A stretch of 24,236 nt of DNA. Source: Lichenicola sp964658455 (lineage in GTDB: Bacteria; Pseudomonadota; Alphaproteobacteria; Acetobacterales; Acetobacteraceae). Each line of letters begins with the position of its first letter. Positions within the stretch are counted from its first letter, which is position 1. Positions 16,354 through 23,924 of the stretch are shown here, piece after piece. The notes under the pieces are model-generated. The model did no database searches. It had not been told where the DNA came from and saw nothing but the letters and a program-made list of their open reading frames with translations. The translations under genes were made by a program, and so were the position numbers. The DNA lies in assembly GCA_964658455.1 (NCBI GenBank), contig CAZZZA010000034.1:1-24236 (forward strand). The letters are read 5' to 3'.

Positions 16354-17134
16354 CCGCCTGCCACTGCGCTTCCATCACCGCGATATCCACCTCGGAGAGC
16401 GACGCGCCGTCGGCCTCGATGGCGCGCTCCATCGCCTCGAAGCGGCGCTGGAACTTCGCATTGGCCTGACGCAGGCACGCTTCCGGATCCAGCCCCAAAG
16501 TCCGCGCCAGGTTGGCGACGGTGAACAGCACGTCGCCCAGCTCGTCGCGCAGCCGCTCCTTATCCGCGCCGTCGATCTCCTGGCGGAGTTCGGCCAGCTC
16601 CTCGTCGATCTTGCCCACGACCTGCAGCGGCTGCTCCCAGTCGAAGCCGACCCGCGCGGCGCGCGCGCACAGCTTTGCGGCGCGGCTTAGGGCAGGGAGC
16701 CCGACCGGGATGCCGCCCAGCGTGCCGGTCTCCGCCCGCGCCGCCCGTTCGGCCTGTTTGGACGCCTCCCAGCTTGCCCGCACATCGTCGGTGGGGCGAT
16801 CGCCGAACACATGCGGGTGCCGGCGCACCATCTTGTCGGCGATGCCGCGCGCGATGGCGGCGAAGTCGAACCGGCCCTGTTCGGCGCCGAGCTGCGCGTA
16901 ATAGACCACCTGGAACAGCAGGTCGCCCAGCTCGTCCGGCAGGTGCGCCCAGTCGCGCCGCGCGATCGCGTCGGCGACCTCGTAGGCCTCCTCGATGGTG
17001 TAGGGCGCGATGCTCTCGAAGCGCTGCGCCAGGTCCCACGGACAGCCGGTCGCGGGATCGCGCAGCGCCGCCATGATCGACAGCAGGCGGGTCAGTTCGG
17101 CCGCGGCATTGGTCTCGGGCTGTTCCATGGGCAT
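16331..17134 (-). CDS. mazG: Nucleoside triphosphate pyrophosphohydrolase MazG
   Basis: A 267-residue MazG with two tandem all-alpha NTP-PPase halves. It hydrolyses NTPs to NMP and pyrophosphate, cleaning damaged nucleotides and, in E. coli, affecting ppGpp levels. The first half shows CPWDLAQ (31-37), TIEEAYEV (46-53) and DELGDLLFQVV (67-77). The second half repeats the pattern with KIDEELAEL and DELGDVLFTVANLAR. These EExxE and ExxD acidic motifs bind Mg2+ in the family, and both halves retain them. The ATG at 17134 (or 17128) has no clear ribosome site. The gene overlaps the hflX 3' end tail-to-tail by 23 bp, so no room remains for a terminator between them. It lies 101 bp downstream of spoVR on the same strand. 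Confidence 0.95.
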   Translation of the reverse strand: MPMEQPETNAAAELTRLLSIMAALRDPATGCPWDLAQRFESIAPYTIEEAYEVADAIARRDWAHLPDELGDLLFQVVYYAQLGAEQGRFDFAAIARGIADKMVRRHPHVFGDRPTDDVRASWEASKQAERAARAETGTLGGIPVGLPALSRAAKLCARAARVGFDWEQPLQVVGKIDEELAELRQEIDGADKERLRDELGDVLFTVANLARTLGLDPEACLRQANAKFQRRFEAMERAIEADGASLSEVDIAVMEAQWQAVKRQERA

Positions 17135-17204
17135 GATGGTGCCAGAGCACGCCGGCCCGGAGAAGGCCGGGTCCGCACGGCGCGTCCGCGCATCCTCCGA
17201 CCGT

Positions 17205-17218
17205 ATAATAAGTATTAT
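17205..17218. repeat. AT-only perfect inverted repeat upstream of mazG
   Basis: ATAATA-AG-TATTAT (17205-17218) is a perfect 6-bp inverted repeat, nearly all A/T, in a region of about 70% GC between spoVR and mazG. On the minus strand it contains -10-like hexamers (TAATAC, TATTAT) about 75-80 nt upstream of the mazG start, but no convincing -35 at the right distance. It may be a mazG promoter core or an operator. Confidence 0.4.
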
Positions 17219-17235
17219 GCCAACTCAGATCAGGT

Positions 17236-18789
17236 TCAGGATCGGGGCGGCGATGCCAGATGGGTGGCGAGCACGCTGCCGGTCTGGCGGTCGGTCTCCA
17301 GCAGCTTGACCTCGTAGCCCCAGAGATCGGCCAGTTGGCGCAGCGCCGCGCGGGCGTCCTTCTCGTCGAGCAGATGGCCGGCCTCGGTGCGATGCTCGAG
17401 ACGCAGGCAGCGGTCGCCGGACAGGTCGACATCCACCACCTCGATGTCGGCGTAGAAATTGCCGGGATCGTAGAATCGGGCGACGCTGCGACGGATGTCG
17501 CGGTAGCCTTCGCGGTCGTGGATCGCGTCCACCAGCAGATACGGCTTCTCGGTATCGTCGCGCAGCCGGAACAGCTTGAACTGCCGGATCACCGCCGGCG
17601 ACAGGAACTGCTGGATGAAGCTCTCGTCGCGATATTCCGCCCAGGCATGCTTGAGCGTGCCGATCGCATCGCCGTTGCCGGCGATGTCCGGGAACCACGC
17701 CCGGTCCTCCTCGGTCGGCGCGTCGCAGACCCTGGCGATGTCGGTCATCATCGCATAGCCGAGCGCATACGGGTTGAAGTTCGGCCCGCCGCCGGTGTCG
17801 AAGCCGGGCTGGGTGATGACGTTGGTGGTGGAGTGGATCGTCTCCAGCATTGCCGCGTCGTCGATCCGGCCATGATCGTGCAGGCGCTGCATGATCTGGT
17901 AATGCACCCAGGTGGCGCAGCCCTCGTTCATCATCTTGGCCTGCGGCTGCGGATAGAAATACTGCGCGATCAGCCTGACGATGCGGATGATCTCGCGCTC
18001 CCAGGCTGCCAGCCGCGGTGCGTTCTTCTCCAGGAAATACAGCAGGTTCTCTTCCGGCAGACCCAGCCGCGCGCGTCGCTCTGCGGCGCTGTCCGGGGTC
18101 TTTTCCGCCTTCGACGCCGGGACGGTGCGCCACAGATCGTTGAACACCCGCTCCTCGTGATCGCGTCGCTCGCGCGCCCGCGCCTGCTCGGCCTTGAAAT
18201 CCATCGGCCGGGCGCCGCTATGGCGGTGCACGCCCTGGTTCTGCAGCGCATGCGCCGCATCCAGGATGCGCTCAACCGCCCGCACGCCGTGGCGCTCCTC
18301 GCACCGCGCGATGTAGGACCGCGCGAATTCGAGATAGTCCAGGATCCCGGCCGCGGCAGTCCATTCCCGGAACAACCTGTTGTTCTTGAAGAAATGGTTG
18401 TGCCCGAACGCGGCATGCGCGATCACCAGCGCCTGCATGGTCGCGCTGTTCTGCTCCATCAGATAGCTGATGCAGGGATCGGAATTGATCACCACCTCGT
18501 AGGCCAGCCCCATCAGGCCGCGCTTGTAGGCGTTCTCGTGCCCGACGAAGCGCTTGCCGAACGACCAGTGCTTGTAGATCAGCGGCATGCCGTGCGACGT
18601 GTAGACGTCGAGCATCTGCTCGGCGGTGATCACCTCGATCCGGTTGCCGTAGACATCGAGCTTGAGTTCATCGAGGGCGATGCGCTCGATCGCGTCGTAG
18701 GAGCGGCGCAGGATGTCGAAATCCCACTCCGGCCCGCTATACAGCAGACCCTGATCGCCGGCCGCTTTCCCGTCGATCACCGTACTCAT
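17236..18789 (-). CDS. SpoVR family protein
   Basis: A 517-residue SpoVR protein (E. coli YcgB-like). The family is named for a Bacillus cortex-formation gene, but in proteobacteria it belongs to the PrkA-YeaH-SpoVR stress module and its molecular activity is not established. Family segments visible include GPEWDFDIL, DVYGNRIEVITAEQMLDVY, MPLIYKHWSFGKRF, NSDPCISYLMEQN, HAAFGHNHFFKNN, NEGCATWVHY, PGFDTGGGPNFNPYALGY and the C-terminal LEHRTEAGHLL. The His/Asn-rich AHAAFGHNHFF and the NEGCATWVHY segment suggest metal binding, an inference. The start ATG at 18787-18789 overlaps the yeaH stop (ATGA). The frame is open far upstream, but that region belongs to yeaH. Length is normal for the family. 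Confidence 0.94.
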   Translation of the reverse strand: MSTVIDGKAAGDQGLLYSGPEWDFDILRRSYDAIERIALDELKLDVYGNRIEVITAEQMLDVYTSHGMPLIYKHWSFGKRFVGHENAYKRGLMGLAYEVVINSDPCISYLMEQNSATMQALVIAHAAFGHNHFFKNNRLFREWTAAAGILDYLEFARSYIARCEERHGVRAVERILDAAHALQNQGVHRHSGARPMDFKAEQARARERRDHEERVFNDLWRTVPASKAEKTPDSAAERRARLGLPEENLLYFLEKNAPRLAAWEREIIRIVRLIAQYFYPQPQAKMMNEGCATWVHYQIMQRLHDHGRIDDAAMLETIHSTTNVITQPGFDTGGGPNFNPYALGYAMMTDIARVCDAPTEEDRAWFPDIAGNGDAIGTLKHAWAEYRDESFIQQFLSPAVIRQFKLFRLRDDTEKPYLLVDAIHDREGYRDIRRSVARFYDPGNFYADIEVVDVDLSGDRCLRLEHRTEAGHLLDEKDARAALRQLADLWGYEVKLLETDRQTGSVLATHLASPPRS

Positions 18790-20072
18790 GCCGTCTCCGT
18801 GCGCCTGGCGAACAGGTCGCGAAACACCGGGAAGATGTCGCGCTTGTCGCTGACCTGGCGCATCACCATGCGCGGATCGGCCTCCGATACGGCGCGATAG
18901 CCGCGCCACAGGTCGGTCTCGCCGCGAATGATCGCGCCGGAGCCGCCGATCTCGATATAGGCGTAGTACTGCACCGCCGGCAGCACCCGTTCGCGCAGCA
19001 GGCTGCAGCATGTCGGCGTGTCGGATCCCGAATTGTCGCCGTCCGAGGCCTGCGCGACGTAGATGTTCCAGCTGTCCGCGGGATAACGCTCCTGCTGCAC
19101 GCGCAACATCTCCACCAGCGCGGTCGAGACCACGGTGCCGCCGGTACGGGGGTCGTGGAAGAAGACCTCCTCGTCCACCTCCTCGGCGACCTCGGCGTGA
19201 CGGATGAACACCAGATCGACCCGCCTGTAGCGTCGTTCGAGAAACACGTGCAGCAACAGGAAGAACTGCTTGGCCAGGTCCTTCATGCGCTCGGTCATCG
19301 AGCCGGACACGTCCATCAGGCAGAACATCACCGCGCGCGTCGCCGGGACCGGCACCATGGTGAAGCGCCGGAACCGCATGTCGACCGGATCGATCCACGG
19401 CACCCGGTGCATGCGCCGCAGCGCCATCGCGAGCGCCGCCTTCAGTTCCAGCACATGCTGCGCGTCGCCGGACGGCTCGAGTTCGGCGATCTGGCGCTCG
19501 AGATCCGCCACCAGTTCCGGCTTGGGACGCTTCAGGCCGATCCGGCGCGCCATCGAATGGCGCATGGTGCGCCCCAGATCGAGCTGCGAGGGCGAGCCGT
19601 CGCTGCTCAGACCGGCGCGGCTGACCTTCATGCTGTCGGTGGTCGCGATCTGGCGCTTGACCAGATCGGGCAACTCCAGATCGTCGAAGAACAGTTCCAG
19701 GAACTCGTCGCGGCTGAGCACGAACCGGAACCCGTCCTCACCGCTGCCGTCGCGCCCGGCCTCCCTGGCGCCGCCGCCACTACCGGCCGCACCCGATGGC
19801 GGCCGTGCGAGCTTGTCGCCAGGCGAGAACAGCTTGTTGCCGGACAGGACGATATCGCGCACGCCCTTGGAGAACACGCGGTGCAGGCTCGGTTCGTGCA
19901 GGGCATCGGACGGTATCGAGACCGCGCCGCCCTGCCCTACCTCGCGCAGCCGTCCGGCGGAAACCGCGTCGCGTGCCGCCGACTGCACCGCGTCCTTGGC
20001 GCGCACCAGGACGCGACGCCGGTTCTCGATGTTCTTGCCATGCGGATTCGGGCGTCGGTCGATGATATCCAC
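18786..20072 (-). CDS. YeaH/YhbH family (DUF444) VWA-domain protein
   Basis: A 428-residue DUF444 protein. The N-terminus IDRRPNPHGKNIENRRR (about 4-20) is the family signature, followed by a conserved VSIPSDALHEPSL (51-63) and a Gly-rich low-complexity insert (about 92-113). The C-terminal half is a von Willebrand factor A domain with the MIDAS motif DVSGS (254-258) and the conserved TGGT loop (310-313). Such domains bind a metal and partner proteins. In E. coli, YeaH works with the kinase YeaG in adaptation to sustained nitrogen starvation; its biochemical role is unknown. The start is GTG at 20070-20072, with GGGAG about 11 nt upstream and 18 bp after prkA. The stop overlaps the spoVR start by 4 nt. 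Confidence 0.93.
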   Translation of the reverse strand: MDIIDRRPNPHGKNIENRRRVLVRAKDAVQSAARDAVSAGRLREVGQGGAVSIPSDALHEPSLHRVFSKGVRDIVLSGNKLFSPGDKLARPPSGAAGSGGGAREAGRDGSGEDGFRFVLSRDEFLELFFDDLELPDLVKRQIATTDSMKVSRAGLSSDGSPSQLDLGRTMRHSMARRIGLKRPKPELVADLERQIAELEPSGDAQHVLELKAALAMALRRMHRVPWIDPVDMRFRRFTMVPVPATRAVMFCLMDVSGSMTERMKDLAKQFFLLLHVFLERRYRRVDLVFIRHAEVAEEVDEEVFFHDPRTGGTVVSTALVEMLRVQQERYPADSWNIYVAQASDGDNSGSDTPTCCSLLRERVLPAVQYYAYIEIGGSGAIIRGETDLWRGYRAVSEADPRMVMRQVSDKRDIFPVFRDLFARRTETA

Positions 20073-20090
20073 GCTGTCAGCCGCTCCCGT

Positions 20091-22037
20091 TCAAGCAGAC
20101 TGCTTGACGCGCATGTACCATTCCACGAGCCGCCTCACCTGCCGCTCGGTGTAGCCGCGCGCCACCATGCGTTCGACGAACTGGCCGTGCTTGGCTTCGG
20201 TATCGCCATCCTTCTTGCTGCCGAAACTGATGACAGGAAGCAGATCCTCGACCTGGCTGAACATGCGCTTCTCGATGACGTCGCGGATCTTCTCGTAGCT
20301 GGTCCAGGACGGGTTGCGCCCGCCATGCGCCGCCCGCGCCCGCAGCGAGAACTTCACCACCTCGTTGCGGAAATCCTTCGGATTGGCGATCCCGGCGGGT
20401 TTCTCGATCTTGGTCAGTTCGGCGTTCAGCAGCTCCCGGCTCATCATCTGCCCGGTATCGGGATCCTTGAAGTCCTGGTCCTCGATCCAGGCATCGGCAT
20501 AATCGAGATACCGGTCGAACAGGTTCTGGCCGTAATCGTTGTAGCTCTCGAGATAGGCCTTCTGGATCTCCGCGCCGACGAACTCGGCATAGCGTCCGGC
20601 CAGTTCCGATTTCAGGGTCGCGAGGTAGCCCGCCTCGACCTCAGCGGGAAACTGCTCGCGCTTCACTGCCTGCTCCAGCACATACATCAGATGCACCGGG
20701 TCCGCCGACACCTCGACCGGGTCGTGGTTGAAGGTCGCCGACAACACCTTGAAGGCGAAGCGGGTCGAGATGCCGTCCATGCCCTCGTCGACGCCGGCGG
20801 CGTCGCGATATTCTTGCATGGTCTTGGCCTTGGGATCGGTCTCGCGGATATTCTCCCCGTCATAGACACGCATCTTGGCGAACTGCGAGGAGTTCGGGTG
20901 CGGCTTGAGGCGCGACAGCACGGCGAACCGCGCCAGCATCTCGAATGTGTTCGGCGCGCACGGCGCGTTGCCCAGCGCCGACCCGCGGATCAGCTTCTCG
21001 TAGATGCGCGTCTCCTCGGTGGCGCGCAGGCAATAGGGAACCTTGATGACGCACACACGATCGAGGAAAGCCTCGTTGGTGCGGTTGTTGCGGAACGACT
21101 GCCATTCCGCCTCGTTCGAGTGCGCCAGGATCACGCCGGTGAACGGGATCGAGCCGATGTTCTCGGTGCCGACATAGTTGCCTTCCTGCGTCGCGGTCAG
21201 CAGCGGATGCAGCATCTTGATCGGCGCCTTGAACATCTCGACGAATTCGAGCAGCCCCTGGTTGGCGCGATTCAGGCCGCCCGAGAATCCGTAGGCGTCG
21301 GGGTCGTTCTGGCTGTGGGTCTCGAGCTGGCGGATATCGACCTTGCCGACCAGCGCAGAGACGTCCTGGTTGTTGTCGTCGCCGGGCTCGGTCTTGGCGA
21401 TGGCGATCTGGCGCAGTTTCGACGGATGCAGCTTCACCACCCGGAACCTGGAGATGTCGCCGTCGAATTCGTCCAGCCGCTTGAGCGCCCACGGGCTGGC
21501 GATGCCGCTCAGCACGCGCCTTGGAATACGGTAGCGATCCAGCAGGCTCGGACCCATGCGCTCGACGTCGAACAGGCCGAGCGGGCTCTCGAACACCGGG
21601 CTGAGGGCGCGGCCGGCCTTCAGCACATAGATCGGCTCCTTCTCCATCAGCGTCTTGAGCCGTTCGCCGAGCGAGGATTTGCCGCCGCCGACCGGGCCGA
21701 GCAAATAGAGGATCTGCTTGCGCTCCTCCAGACCCTGGGCGGCGTGACGGAAGAAGCTGACGATCCGCTCGATCGTCTCCTCCATGCCGTGGAAATCAGC
21801 GAACGCCGGATAGACCCTGATCGTGCGGTTCATGAAGACCCGCGCCAGCCGGCTGTCCTTGGAGGTGTCGATGGTGTCCGGCTCGCCGATCGCCTTCAGC
21901 ATGCGTTCGGCCGCGCTGGCGTAGCAGCTCGGGTCGGTGGCGCAGAGTTCGAGATACTCCGCGAGGCTCATCTCGGTTTCGCGACGTTCGTCGCGCATCG
22001 CCGCGGCAAGCGTGAATACGTCGTCCAGCGGTGCCAT
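20091..22037 (-). CDS. prkA: PrkA family serine protein kinase (YeaG-like)
   Basis: A 648-residue PrkA protein: an AAA+ ATPase-like N-terminal domain joined to a C-terminal PrkA domain with distant kinase resemblance. The P-loop GPVGGGKSS is at 114-122. Other family blocks are SRLARVFMNRTIRVYPAF (about 62-79), LSPVFESPLGLFD, LHPLLTATQEGNYVGTE, ILAHSNEAEW and TRFAFKVLS; the C-terminal helical part begins near 430. In B. subtilis PrkA influences sporulation regulation and in E. coli YeaG acts in nitrogen starvation; the enzymatic activity (kinase or protease) is debated. The ATG at 22035-22037 has a strong ribosome site, AGGAG followed by TGAGGC. It is first in the prkA-yeaH-spoVR operon and is preceded by a 302-bp gap with a candidate promoter. 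Confidence 0.96.
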   Translation of the reverse strand: MAPLDDVFTLAAAMRDERRETEMSLAEYLELCATDPSCYASAAERMLKAIGEPDTIDTSKDSRLARVFMNRTIRVYPAFADFHGMEETIERIVSFFRHAAQGLEERKQILYLLGPVGGGKSSLGERLKTLMEKEPIYVLKAGRALSPVFESPLGLFDVERMGPSLLDRYRIPRRVLSGIASPWALKRLDEFDGDISRFRVVKLHPSKLRQIAIAKTEPGDDNNQDVSALVGKVDIRQLETHSQNDPDAYGFSGGLNRANQGLLEFVEMFKAPIKMLHPLLTATQEGNYVGTENIGSIPFTGVILAHSNEAEWQSFRNNRTNEAFLDRVCVIKVPYCLRATEETRIYEKLIRGSALGNAPCAPNTFEMLARFAVLSRLKPHPNSSQFAKMRVYDGENIRETDPKAKTMQEYRDAAGVDEGMDGISTRFAFKVLSATFNHDPVEVSADPVHLMYVLEQAVKREQFPAEVEAGYLATLKSELAGRYAEFVGAEIQKAYLESYNDYGQNLFDRYLDYADAWIEDQDFKDPDTGQMMSRELLNAELTKIEKPAGIANPKDFRNEVVKFSLRARAAHGGRNPSWTSYEKIRDVIEKRMFSQVEDLLPVISFGSKKDGDTEAKHGQFVERMVARGYTERQVRRLVEWYMRVKQSA

Positions 22038-22210
22038 GCCTCACTCCTCACGAGTGCCGCACGCCCCTCCCTTCCGGAGCACGGCGCCATGCAGGCGGCC
22101 GCTACCCGATCGGGCTCCTGACAGTTTCGGTTGGCCGTGGCGGATCAGCAATCGCGCAGCGAGTGCTTCCATCCAGGGCCAGGGTCGCGTCGGCTGCCAT
22201 CCCCGTCCGA

Positions 22211-22226
22211 CGGGCCGTTCGGCCCG
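22211..22226 (-). other. Perfect GC hairpin in the prkA leader region
   Basis: CGGGCCG-TT-CGGCCCG (22211-22226) is a perfect inverted repeat; as RNA it gives at least a 6-bp CGGGCC stem with a 4-nt loop. It sits between the candidate prkA promoter and the prkA start, so it would be in the 5' leader of prkA mRNA. It could also help end transcripts from the upstream gene, but no U-run follows. Confidence 0.4.
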
Positions 22227-22240
22227 CCATCACCACAAAG

Positions 22241-22268
22241 GCTATCGCCGCCTCAGCGAATGTTTCAA
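22241..22268 (-). promoter_or_regulatory. Candidate prkA operon promoter
   Basis: On the minus strand TTGAAA (22268-22263; 5 of 6 to TTGACA) is followed after 16 bp by GATAGC (22246-22241; weak -10). It lies in the GC-poorer part of the gap, about 200 nt upstream of the prkA start. The good -35 with a poor -10 leaves open control by an activator or another sigma factor. Confidence 0.3.
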
Positions 22269-22339
22269 CTAAATTGCGCACCACAGATCACGGAGACCGC
22301 ACGCTGTTGCAAACGGGAGCGTTACGAAATCGTATGGTC

Positions 22340-23137
22340 TCAGACCGTGAGCACGAGACCGTCATAGGCCGGCTCGAACCCGTCGGGCAGGTTGGCGACC
22401 AGCCAGCCATAATCCATGTCGACGCCCATATGCGTCAGGATGGTGCGCTTGACGCCGAGCCGCGCCGACCAGTCGCGCACCAGCTCCAGCGACGCATGCG
22501 CCGGGTGCGGCGCGCGCTGGAAACAATCCACCAGCCAGGTCTCGACCCCGGCCAGCACCGAGAAAGCGGCGTCGTCGAGCTGCACCACGTCGGTCGAATA
22601 GGCGAAGGCGCCGATCCTGAAGCCGAGCGTGTTGCCGTGACCATGCTGCTGCTCGAACAGGCGGAACGCCTGCCCCGCCATCTCGACCGTCTCGCCAGCG
22701 GCGACGGGGCGCGGCAGCAGCACCGGCCGGTAGAAGCTCGGCGGCTTCCAGGGCAGGAACGCATAGGCAAAGCGGTGCGCCAGCTCGTCGAGCACCGGCT
22801 GGGTCGCGAACGCCTCCAGCGGCCGCCCGGCGATGCGGTTCAGGCTGCGGACGTCGTCCAGGCCGGCGACGTGATCCGCATGCGCGTGGGTGTAGAACAG
22901 CGCGTCGATCCGGCCGATGCCGCATGCCAGCAGCTGGGTGCGGAGTTCCGGCGAGGTATCGACCAGCACCCGCCCGCCATCCGCCGCCTCGACCACGATC
23001 GAGCAGCGCGTGCGGGCGTTGCGCGGCTCCTTCGGGTCGCACAGGCCCCAATCGCCGGTGGTGGCGCCATCGCCGCCGGCGCCGCCCAGCATCGGCACCC
23101 CCGCCGAGCCGCCACAGCCGAGGATGGTGACGCGCAT
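22340..23137 (-). CDS. MBL-fold metallohydrolase (PhnP-like)
   Basis: A 265-residue metallo-beta-lactamase-fold hydrolase. The start MRVTILGCGGSAGVP is typical of the PhnP/YcbL-like branch. The metal motif HAHADH is at 84-89; other likely ligands are His164 and His166 in EQQHGHG, Asp in STDVV, and His in ILTHMGVDM. Cysteines in GLCDPKEPRNARTRCS (about 33-45) resemble the structural metal site seen in PhnP. PhnP is a cyclic phosphodiesterase in phosphonate use, but this gene stands with metG and tatD, an arrangement common in alphaproteobacteria, so a phosphonate role is not implied; the substrate is unknown. The ATG at 23135-23137 lies 1 nt after the tatD stop, so translation is probably coupled. 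Confidence 0.9.
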   Translation of the reverse strand: MRVTILGCGGSAGVPMLGGAGGDGATTGDWGLCDPKEPRNARTRCSIVVEAADGGRVLVDTSPELRTQLLACGIGRIDALFYTHAHADHVAGLDDVRSLNRIAGRPLEAFATQPVLDELAHRFAYAFLPWKPPSFYRPVLLPRPVAAGETVEMAGQAFRLFEQQHGHGNTLGFRIGAFAYSTDVVQLDDAAFSVLAGVETWLVDCFQRAPHPAHASLELVRDWSARLGVKRTILTHMGVDMDYGWLVANLPDGFEPAYDGLVLTV

Positions 23138-23138
23138 G

Positions 23139-23924
23139 TCAGCCGGCCTTGGAGAACAGGCGATGGAAATTCGCCGTGGTCAGCGCCCGGAACGCGGCAT
23201 CGGACAGGCCGCGCGCCTCTGCCAGCACCGAAGCGGTATGCGCGACGAAGGACGGTTCGTTGCGCTTGCCGCGGCGCGGCACCGGGGCGAGATAGGGCGC
23301 ATCGGTCTCCACCAGCAGCCGGTCGGCCGGCATCGCGCGGGCGATCTCGCGCAGCGCCCCGGATTTCGGGAAGGTCACGATCCCGGAGAAACTGATCGAC
23401 CCGCCAAGCGACAGCGCCGCCTCGGCCAGCGCCGCGGTGCCGCTGAAGCAATGCAGCAGGAACCGGAACGGGCCGCCCGCCGCATGCTCCTCGCGCAGCA
23501 CGCTGGCGGTATCGGCCTCCGCGTCGCGGCTGTGGATCACCAGCGGCAGGTCGGCCAGCCGGGCGGCGCGCAGATGGGTGCGAAAGCTCCGCGCCTGCAG
23601 CGGCCGCACCTCCGGCGCGCCGTGGAAATAGTCCAGCCCGGATTCGCCGATGCCGACGATCTCCGGCGGCCGCGCCAGGTCGGCCAGCGCCTCGGCCTCG
23701 GGACAGTCCTCCTCGGCGACGTGGTCGGGATGGGTGCCGATCGTGCACCAGATCGGCAGGCCGGCGCGGGCGTGCCTGGTCAGCGCCCGCTGCCTGGGCG
23801 CCTGCGACAGCCTGGTGCCGATCGTGACCATCCCGGACAGCCCGGCCGCCTCGGCGCGGTCCAGCAGGCCCGCCATCTCCTCGTCGCCGAAATGGTCGAG
23901 ATGGCAGTGGCTGTCGATCAGCAT
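23139..23924 (-). CDS. tatD: TatD family 3'-5' DNase / metal-dependent hydrolase
   Basis: A 261-residue TatD-family TIM-barrel hydrolase. Metal-binding residues are visible in order: the HCH pair in DSHCHLDHFG (residues 4-13), Glu in VGIGESGLDYF (about 90-100), His in LVIHSRDA, His in LLHCFSG and Asp in VETDAPYLAP. PRRGKRNEPSFV is a family signature near the end. TatD proteins are Mg2+-dependent 3'-5' exonucleases linked to DNA repair after oxidative damage; this one is of the YcfH/TatD type usually found beside metG. The start ATG at 23922-23924 overlaps the metG stop by 4 nt (ATGA). The frame is open further upstream, but that lies within metG and lacks family similarity. Confidence 0.94.
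   Translation of the reverse strand: MLIDSHCHLDHFGDEEMAGLLDRAEAAGLSGMVTIGTRLSQAPRQRALTRHARAGLPIWCTIGTHPDHVAEEDCPEAEALADLARPPEIVGIGESGLDYFHGAPEVRPLQARSFRTHLRAARLADLPLVIHSRDAEADTASVLREEHAAGGPFRFLLHCFSGTAALAEAALSLGGSISFSGIVTFPKSGALREIARAMPADRLLVETDAPYLAPVPRRGKRNEPSFVAHTASVLAEARGLSDAAFRALTTANFHRLFSKAG

Larger units (their letters stand above)
22038..22339. other. 302-bp gap between prkA and the MBL hydrolase gene
   Basis: This is the longest noncoding stretch in the window, and its GC content falls clearly in the upstream half (22240-22335). It holds the prkA ribosome site, a strong hairpin (22211-22226), a candidate prkA promoter (22241-22268) and two short inverted repeats near the end of the upstream gene: TACGA-AA-TCGTA (22323-22334), and GGTCT-C-AGACC (22336-22346), which overlaps that gene's stop codon. 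No coding frame here looks genuine. I searched the minus strand for a sigma54 -24/-12 pattern and for a GGAAC...GTT general-stress pattern and found neither. Confidence 0.5.

Noticed and set aside
17152..17170. CCGGCC...GGCCGG hairpin between spoVR and mazG as a terminator
   Set aside because: The 6-bp stem is real, but it is followed by no T-run on the minus strand and lies in the likely mazG leader; such short GC stems arise easily at this GC content.
18790..19398. Upstream extension of the spoVR frame into yeaH
   Set aside because: SpoVR similarity begins at the ATG at 18789. The upstream part is another frame of the yeaH VWA domain.
19155..22121. Very long plus-strand open frame (988 codons) opposite yeaH and prkA
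   Set aside because: It is antisense to two well-recognised genes. Its translation is rich in His, Arg, Gln and Leu with no domain motifs, the usual mirror of a high-GC gene; stops are rare on the opposite strand by composition.
22038..22339. Sigma54 promoter or NtrC site ahead of prkA
   Set aside because: Because E. coli yeaG depends on NtrC, I looked for GG-N10-GC with TGGCAC/TTGC on the minus strand. The nearest candidate (around the TGGTGCGCAATTTAG stretch, about 22266-22280) has AG instead of GC at -12, and no paired NtrC half-sites were seen.
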